A stretch of DNA of 64,000 nt, taken from assembly GCF_000010165.1 (NCBI RefSeq), contig NC_012491.1, positions 2,611,501-2,675,500 of the forward strand. The letters are read 5' to 3'. The number at the start of each line of letters is the position of its first letter. The stretch's first letter is position 1. The position numbers and the translations under genes were made by a program. Below the pieces are notes generated by a model. It was not told the origin of the DNA, did not search any database, and saw nothing but the letters and a program-made list of their open reading frames with translations. The stretch is from Brevibacillus brevis NBRC 100599 (lineage in GTDB: Bacteria; Bacillota; Bacilli; Brevibacillales; Brevibacillaceae). Shown here piece after piece: positions 63,497 to 64,000 of this stretch.

Positions 63497-63835
63497 TTAG
63501 AACTGCCACTCCAATTGTCGGCCTCCAATGAGGTGGTAGTGCAGATGGAAGACGGTTTGTTGCCCGTGCTTGCCAATGTTGGTTACGATACGGAAGCCAT
63601 CCTCGTTCACACCCATTGTTTCTGCCACTTTTTGCAGCGACAGATGAAGGTGACCGATCAGCTCCTTGTCCTCAGGCTCGATAGCCAGAACGGATTGAAT
63701 ATGCTTTTTCGGAATCATCAGGACGTGAACAGGGGCGACAGGATTAATGTCGTGAAAGGCCAATACATGCTCGTCCTCATACACTTTTTTAGAAGGAATG
63801 TCTCCGTTTACAATTTTGCAAAATAAGCAGTCCAT
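63497..63835 (-). CDS. HIT-family hydrolase (HINT type)
   Basis: 112 aa from the ATG at 63835, start MDCLFCKIVNG; ATG 63847 overlaps the ribosome site AAAGGATG. The CxxC at MDCLFCK is usual for these proteins. Histidine triad HLHYHLIGG near the C-terminus (about 98-106). Hydrolyses nucleoside phosphoramidates such as adenosine phosphoramidate. Confidence 0.95.
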   Translation of the reverse strand: MDCLFCKIVNGDIPSKKVYEDEHVLAFHDINPVAPVHVLMIPKKHIQSVLAIEPEDKELIGHLHLSLQKVAETMGVNEDGFRIVTNIGKHGQQTVFHLHYHLIGGRQLEWQF

Positions 63836-63869
63836 AGGGCTATACATCCTTTCTATAATGATAGATCGT

Positions 63870-63899
63870 AAAGCCTACTTCGTCATGCAAGTAGGCTTT
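63870..63899. terminator. Terminator
   Basis: AAAGCCTACT (63870-63879) pairs with AGTAGGCTTT (63890-63899), between the HIT gene promoter side and the partial hydrolase gene. Confidence 0.7.
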
Positions 63900-63908
63900 C
63901 CCTGTTTT

Positions 63909-64000
63909 TTACTCTGGAAAAGTCCGTTCCAAAAACTGAAGAACCTCACGCCAAGAGTGCTCGGATGCGTAGGCGTTGTTTTTGGGCGTACCACCATTGA
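63909..64000 (-). CDS. Alpha/beta (dienelactone-type) hydrolase, C-terminal fragment
   Basis: Only the last 29 codons are inside the window, reading NGGTPKNNAYASEHSWREVL and ending LERTFPE. The pattern SEHSW before a final amphipathic helix fits the catalytic-His region of dienelactone-hydrolase-like proteins. The rest lies beyond the right edge. Confidence 0.45.
   Translation of the reverse strand, partial: NGGTPKNNAYASEHSWREVLQFLERTFPE

Noticed and set aside
1..64000. CRISPR array, prophage or conjugative element
   Set aside because: No regularly spaced repeats, phage structural genes or transfer genes were seen; the only mobile element found is the IS.

Overview
The window looks like a chromosomal segment of a spore-forming Gram-positive of the Brevibacillus/Paenibacillaceae type. 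The evidence is indirect but consistent: strong Shine-Dalgarno sites with frequent TTG and GTG starts, spore proteins (a YheC/D-type ATP-grasp protein, a CotF-like coat protein, a Mn-catalase), a bacillithiol-disulfide-reductase-type flavoprotein, an S-layer-homology glycosidase, and ABC and regulator families typical of Bacillales. No rRNA, prophage or CRISPR array was seen. Most of the region is ordinary chromosome; the only clear mobile element is one IS3-family insertion.

Layout. 1-7.7 kb: leuC (cut by the left edge) divergent from a LysR regulator; a class F-type sortase with a tiny LPKTG protein; thioredoxin, RluA-type pseudouridine synthase, YheC/D, VOC, GNAT and Nudix proteins. 7.8-15.2 kb: D-serine dehydratase, a methyltransferase, an amidase, the tRNA hydroxylase TrhO, dUTPase, and an N-terminally truncated FAD oxidase remnant. 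15.3-19.4 kb: a sulfate ABC transporter operon (substrate-binding protein, CysT, CysW, CysA) behind a clear sigma-A promoter. 19.4-22.9 kb: an ABC-F ATPase whose terminator hairpin is split exactly at its loop by an IS3/IS150-like element. 23-26.8 kb: a carbamoylase-type amidase, a nitrilase-type hydrolase and two GNAT proteins.

26.9-34 kb is the most interesting part. A small membrane protein overlaps a PAS/AAA+/Fis sigma-54 activator. Next come two palindromic candidate activator sites and a near-perfect -24/-12 promoter (TGGCATGGTAGTTGCT). Downstream is an operon for a complete ECF transporter (two ATPases, EcfT, an S component), a P1-family autoprocessing peptidase and an M20 peptidase, closed by a terminator. 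It reads as a sigma-54-switched uptake-and-hydrolysis system for an unidentified small molecule, perhaps an acyl- or beta-aminoacyl-linked vitamin or peptide.

34-42 kb: oligoendopeptidase F, a poly-Gln small protein, a LysM-SH3-NlpC/P60 hydrolase, a tRNA cluster (Asp, Thr, Leu), a ferredoxin-NADP reductase with a Fur-like box, a VanW protein, an FAH-family hydrolase, and a tandem NlpC/P60 protein whose first domain has lost all catalytic residues. 42.5-52.5 kb: a TetR-fronted cluster with two acyl-CoA ligases, a MaoC protein, a KAS III-like enzyme and a complete Liv-type ABC transporter, suggesting import and CoA-activation of an organic (possibly aromatic or branched) acid. 52.5-64 kb: monofunctional transglycosylase, a YuzF-like protein, Mn-catalase, an XerS-like recombinase, a thioredoxin-like ferredoxin, the threonine-degradation pair kbl-tdh behind a perfect cre box, spore and small proteins, the SLH-GH18 protein, YpdA/Bdr, a HIT protein, and the C-terminal end of an alpha/beta hydrolase at the right edge.
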